A stretch of 64,000 nucleotides of DNA. It comes from Arcuatula senhousia (lineage: Eukaryota > Mollusca > Bivalvia > Mytilida > Mytilidae). The notes under the pieces are model-generated. The model was not told the DNA's origin. It worked only from the letters and a program-made list of their open reading frames with translations, and made no database searches. How positions within the stretch are numbered: position 1 is the stretch's first letter; each line of letters begins with the position of its first letter. A program made the translations under genes and the position numbers. The stretch covers positions 61,602,686 to 61,666,685 of the forward strand of contig OZ020306.1 in assembly GCA_963971305.1 (NCBI GenBank), written 5' to 3'. Shown here piece after piece: positions 60,373 through 64,000 of this stretch.

Positions 60373-61888
60373 ATACGACCGCAAAAAATTTGCGGACGTA
60401 TTATGGTATGATGCTGTCGTCGTCGTCGTCGTTGTCGTCGTCGTCGTTGTCGTCGTCGTCGATGTCTGTTAACTTTTTAGTGTTTCCACAATAACTTTAG
60501 TTCCAGTTATCCGATTGCTATGAAACTTTACAATGATGTTCCTTACCATAAAAGGATGCATGGGATTGATTTTGGGGGTCCCCCCATTTTTCGTTTAGAA
60601 ATTAGGGGCCAAAAAAGGGCCAAAAATACTACTTTTTTGTTTGTTTCCACAATAACTTTAGTTCTAGTTATCCAATTGCTATGAAATTTGACATTGATGT
60701 TCCTTACCATACAAGGATGAATGGGATTGATTTTGGGGGTCCCCCCTTTTTTTGTTTTGAAATTAGGGGCCCAAAAGGGGGAAAAAATTCAAATATTTTA
60801 CTTGTTTCCACCATAACTTTGGTCCTAGTTGGCCTATTGCTGTGAAATTTGTCAAGAATGTGTCTTACAATAAAATAATGAACCTGATGAATTTTTGTGC
60901 CCCCCTTTTTCTCCGTTGTGTAATTAGGGGCCAAAAGGGGCCAAAATAAAAACTTTTTTATTTGTGGTCCGATTTCGAAATTTTTTTTTACATGTTTGTT
61001 CTTGTCAAATAGCGGATACAAAATTAAGAATTAATTTTTGCGACCCCCCCTTTTTCCCCCTATTACGTAATTAGGGGCCAAATGGGGCCAAAATCGAAAC
61101 TTTTTTATTTGTGGTCCGATTTTGAAATTTTTTTTTTGCAAGTTTATTTTTGTCAAGTAGCGAATCCAAATTTGAGAATTTATTTTTGCGACCCCCACCC
61201 CTTTTTCACCTGTTACATAATAAGGGGCCAAAAGGGGCCGAAATTGAAACTTTTTTATTTCTGGTCCGATTTTGAAATTTTTTTTTGCATGTTTGTTCTT
61301 GTCAAATAGCGGATACAAAATTAAGAATTAATTTTTGCGACCCCCCCCTTTTTCCCCTTATTACGTAAATAGGGGCCAAATGGGGCCGAAATTGAAACTT
61401 TTTTATTTCTGGTCCGATTTTGAAAATTTTTTTTGCATGTTTGTTCTTGTCAAATAGTGAATACAAAATTAAGAATTAATTTTTGCGACCCCCCCTTTTT
61501 CCCCCTATTACGTAATTAGGGGCCAAATGGGGCTTTTTTATTTGTGGTCCGATTTTGAAAATTTTTTTTGCAAATTTATTCTTGTCAGGTAGCGATTCTT
61601 TTAAGAATAAATTTTTGGGGCTGTAATCATAATTTAAAAAAAAATTCTGGTTCGATTTTTTATTTTTTCCCCAAACATTATTCTTTTAAAGAGTAGAATA
61701 CAACATTCAAAATTTATATTTTTAGCCCCTGGGTTGAAAGTCCATCAGAGAAGCATGTGTCAAAAACCTTTGTCAGTCCACCATGGGCTGCATGTGTCCA
61801 GAACAATAGACTATCCATATTAGGCCTAAAACGTACAGGGTTCAACATGTTGCGGTCGTATCATGCTGCGCTCGGCGAAGCTTTTTAT
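60373..61888 (+). mobile_element. Family G hairpin element nested in F
   Basis: 5' hairpin ATACGACCGC paired with GCGGACGTAT (60373-60401), then (GTC)n tracts. Body units about 160 bp apart (60480, 60640, 60803) start TGTTTCCACAATAACTTTAG; later units repeat TGGTCCGATTTTGAAA. The 3' end is GCGGTCGTAT (61852-61861), hairpin GCTGCGCTCGGCGAAGC, then a T run. Confidence 0.75.
60413..60465 (+). repeat. (GTC)n microsatellite within family G
   Basis: Imperfect GTC repeats with occasional GTT. They create a spurious poly-valine ORF. Confidence 0.9.
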
Positions 61889-61918
61889 TACTCTGTTTCT
61901 TATTATTATTTTTATTAA

Positions 61919-62886
61919 GGTCTTTCCCTTTCCAAAGGGAAGACTTTATTGTATTTCGTCGGCCTATTATTATTATTATTATTCTTTTTTTTCTGCCGCT
62001 CGTGAGCAAAAAGTTTCTTGACCGATCTTAATGAAATTTGGCACACTTATTCAGCACTGCCAGGAATAGAAATGAGTATGCCTGTGAGCGCCAACTCCTT
62101 TTAGGTTCGGCGCAATAGCGCAAAACGCTGTTTACCCTTGTGATCAGATCTCCTCCGAAACGGTAATAGTTATCAAGATTCTGTTTAATGAAAATTGTAG
62201 CTTACATCCTGGTGATGATTTATCATGCAAAAAGAATGCTGTAATTTACTTCCTGGTTGCGCGCGTATGGCGCAAACTTGGCGCAAAATGTCAAAGTTGT
62301 CCGATTTTGATGAAATTTGGTTTCCAGGTAGATTTGAGGGTCCTGATAACGAATCTGTGGTCAAATTTTTTTTTGCGTTTACCATTGCCGAAATGGCGGT
62401 CGTCAAATGGTTTTTTACCTATAACTCGAAAACCGTTAGAGATAGTATAGACAATATGTGAACAAAAAATGATCGTCTTGAAAAGACCTACAATTAGAGT
62501 CCAAAAAGTGTATGATTCGAATGAGCGGTTGCGAAATGGCGGCCGAAACAAGTTTTCGCGAAATAGGTTTTTTGCCAATAACTTGAAAACCGTAACAGAT
62601 AGTATAATAGACATGTGTATGAAAAATGACCGTCTTGACAAGACCTATCATTTAAGCCCAAGAAATATATGTTACGGTTGAGTAATTTCAAAATGGCGGC
62701 AAAAACCTCATCCTATGCATTATTGATATGAATATAACATTTAAACGGTTACAGACAATATAGTTAATATATATATATTTATTATCAGTAATCAAAGAGC
62801 TTGACTTTAAGACAAAGGTTAAAGGTCATAGGTCAATTTTACGGGAAAGACCTCTCATTTGTTCTCTGAACAAATGGCACTTTAAT
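61919..62886 (+). mobile_element. Family H hairpin element nested in F
   Basis: 5' hairpin GGTCTTTCCCTTT-CC-AAAGGGAAGAC. The body has two units 157 bp apart around ATAACTCGAAAACCGTTAGA (62421) and ATAACTTGAAAACCGTAACA (62578). The 3' end is GGGAAAGACC (62843-62852), hairpin CATTTGTTCTCTGAACAAATG, then GCACTTTAATT, after which family F text resumes. Confidence 0.75.
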
Positions 62887-63493
62887 TATTATTCTTTTTC
62901 TTCTTTCTCCGCGGCATGAAACTGTCCATGCGAGTTCTCAGAAATTGCTTGATGGATTTGCACGAAACATTGTATGATGGTAGATGGGTCTTTGAAGTAA
63001 ATCCTAACCTATTCGGAATTTCCAAGATGGCTGCCATTTTCAAAATGGCCGCCATTACATAAGGGTACCCCAAAACTATCTCAAAAACTACTGGATGGAT
63101 TTCGACCAAATTTGGACGTTCATTGACAAAATTAAAAAGGACTTGATTGGTGAAAAAAAAAAAATTCAAGATGGCTGCCATTTTCAAAATGGCTGCTACT
63201 GAAAATAGGCAAAATTTAAAAATGTCAACCGATTTGCATGAAACTTAGTATATTAACAGAACAGGGTAAGGCGACCTCAAATCTGTAAATAAAATTTTCA
63301 AGATGGCCGCCATTTCAAAATGGCCGCCATCCAAAGTTGTAAAAATTGACCAATTTCAACCAATACTTCAATTTCAACAAAATTTTGTATCTAGAGGTTT
63401 TTATGAATGGTGAAATAGAATACGGTGTCAAAAATGCGTTCGTTTGGGAGACATTTTGTGTTGGGCATCCCCAACACAGTCAGCACTTGTTAT

Positions 63494-64000
63494 TATGTCT
63501 CCCAAACGAAAGTTTGGAGACATATTGTTTTTACTCCGTTTCTTATTATTATTATTATGTCTCCCAAACGAAAGTTTGGAGACATATTGTTTTTACTCCG
63601 TTTCTTATTCTTTTTATTATTATTTTTTTTCTTCTTTCTTCCCATGAACGTGTCCGGTAGTTTTCTTGGAAACGAGTCGAAGGATTTTCACGAAACATTG
63701 TAGGATGGTAGATGGGTTGCTGAAGTTGTGCATGGACATTTTGAAATTTTCAAAATGGCCACCGTTTCCGTGTAATTAGCGAAAGTTCATAATATAGGAC
63801 ATTGCAATATCTCGGTAACCTAGGTGCGTAGGAGGCTGAATTTTTGTAGGTGAATAGAGCAAAAGGAGCTTTTTAATAATACGAAAAAAAATTTCGAAGC
63901 GATATTTACAGTTTTCGAGTTATTTGCGAAAATGTGATTTTTTGGGCCCGAAAATGCGAAAATCTTCAAAGTGTTTCGATTTCGACAAAATTTTGTATCT
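63494..64000 (+). mobile_element. Further family F copies, head to tail, cut by the window edge
   Basis: F hairpins at 63497-63521 and 63559-63583 follow directly after the CTTGTT of the previous F. The second sits in the TTATTATT tract of the first. The body then reads ACGTGTCCGGTAGTTTTCTT and continues past 64000. Confidence 0.7.

Larger units (their letters stand above)
60282..63492 (+). mobile_element. Family F hairpin element with nested G and H elements
   Basis: 5' hairpins GTCTCCCAAACG-AA-GTTTGGAGAC occur at 60282 and 60337. The matching 3' end is TCGTTTGGGAGAC (63440-63452), hairpin GTGTTGGGCATCCCCAACAC (63458-63477), then CTTGTT (63486-63491). Family F text after the hairpin (ACTCTGTTTCTTATTATTAT) resumes exactly after nested G ends and again after nested H ends, so F was hit twice. 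The F body (62887-63430) has units with GATGGATTTGCACGAAAC and CAAGATGGC. Confidence 0.75.
58632..64000 (+). other. Repeat-filled sequence after the last exon, probably intron 20
   Basis: It contains family E remnants (59236-59760), a stretch of ordinary AT-rich DNA (59760-60270) and a nest of hairpin families F, G and H (60282 to the edge). No exon of the expected SLIP-GC C-terminus was found. Confidence 0.65.

Noticed and set aside
60263..60494. Small ORFs with poly-valine or poly-serine
   Set aside because: They are translations of the (GTC)n tract in family G.

Overview
The window looks like nuclear DNA of a bivalve mollusc. It is AT-rich, its genes are split by GT-AG introns, and most introns are full of short dispersed repeats whose opening hairpins and CCGTCCGTC-type tracts are common in bivalves. 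The species cannot be fixed from sequence alone; a mussel-like bivalve is a guess. No bacterial, plasmid or phage features were seen.

Layout. Positions 2-2111 hold the last four exons of a Snf7-family ESCRT-III gene (CHMP4/CHMP7-like). A repeat-rich spacer follows, with a truncated LINE, foldback elements and nested elements. From 8861 to beyond the right edge runs one very large plus-strand gene, of which 20 phase-compatible coding exons (6,179 codons) are visible. Exons 1-4 encode an N-terminal FHA phosphopeptide-binding domain. Exon 5 is a single exon of about 13.8 kb encoding some 4,590 residues of acidic, repetitive, probably disordered protein, including a 28-copy octapeptide array with an SQ dipeptide in 27 copies. 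Exons 6-7 are more disordered linker. Exons 8-20 encode a dynamin-type large GTPase of the nuclear GTPase SLIP-GC (NUGGC) family, with G1, G3 and G4 motifs, coiled coils and the family's downstream helical region. The stop codon is not in the window.

Taken together, the predicted protein joins a phosphothreonine reader, a long scaffold rich in possible ATM/ATR-type sites, and a nuclear dynamin-like GTPase. This resembles the plan of DNA-damage scaffolds such as MDC1 welded to a SLIP-GC GTPase. The exon chain is read directly; the damage-response role is inference.

The introns hold a second story. At least seven repeat families (called A-H here) share one architecture although their terminal sequences differ: a 5' hairpin, a body of roughly 140-177-bp tandem units carrying a common core near TGAAACTTGGTA, a 3' copy of the inverted 5' arm, a short unrelated hairpin, and often CTTGTT. 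They abut head-to-tail and nest at T/A-rich sites. One nest (60.28-63.6 kb) is clean enough to rebuild the insertion order. Intron 13 holds a 37-bp tandem array that copies the end of exon 13 together with its 5' splice site, abutted by a damaged CR1/L2-type LINE with an esterase domain in ORF1.
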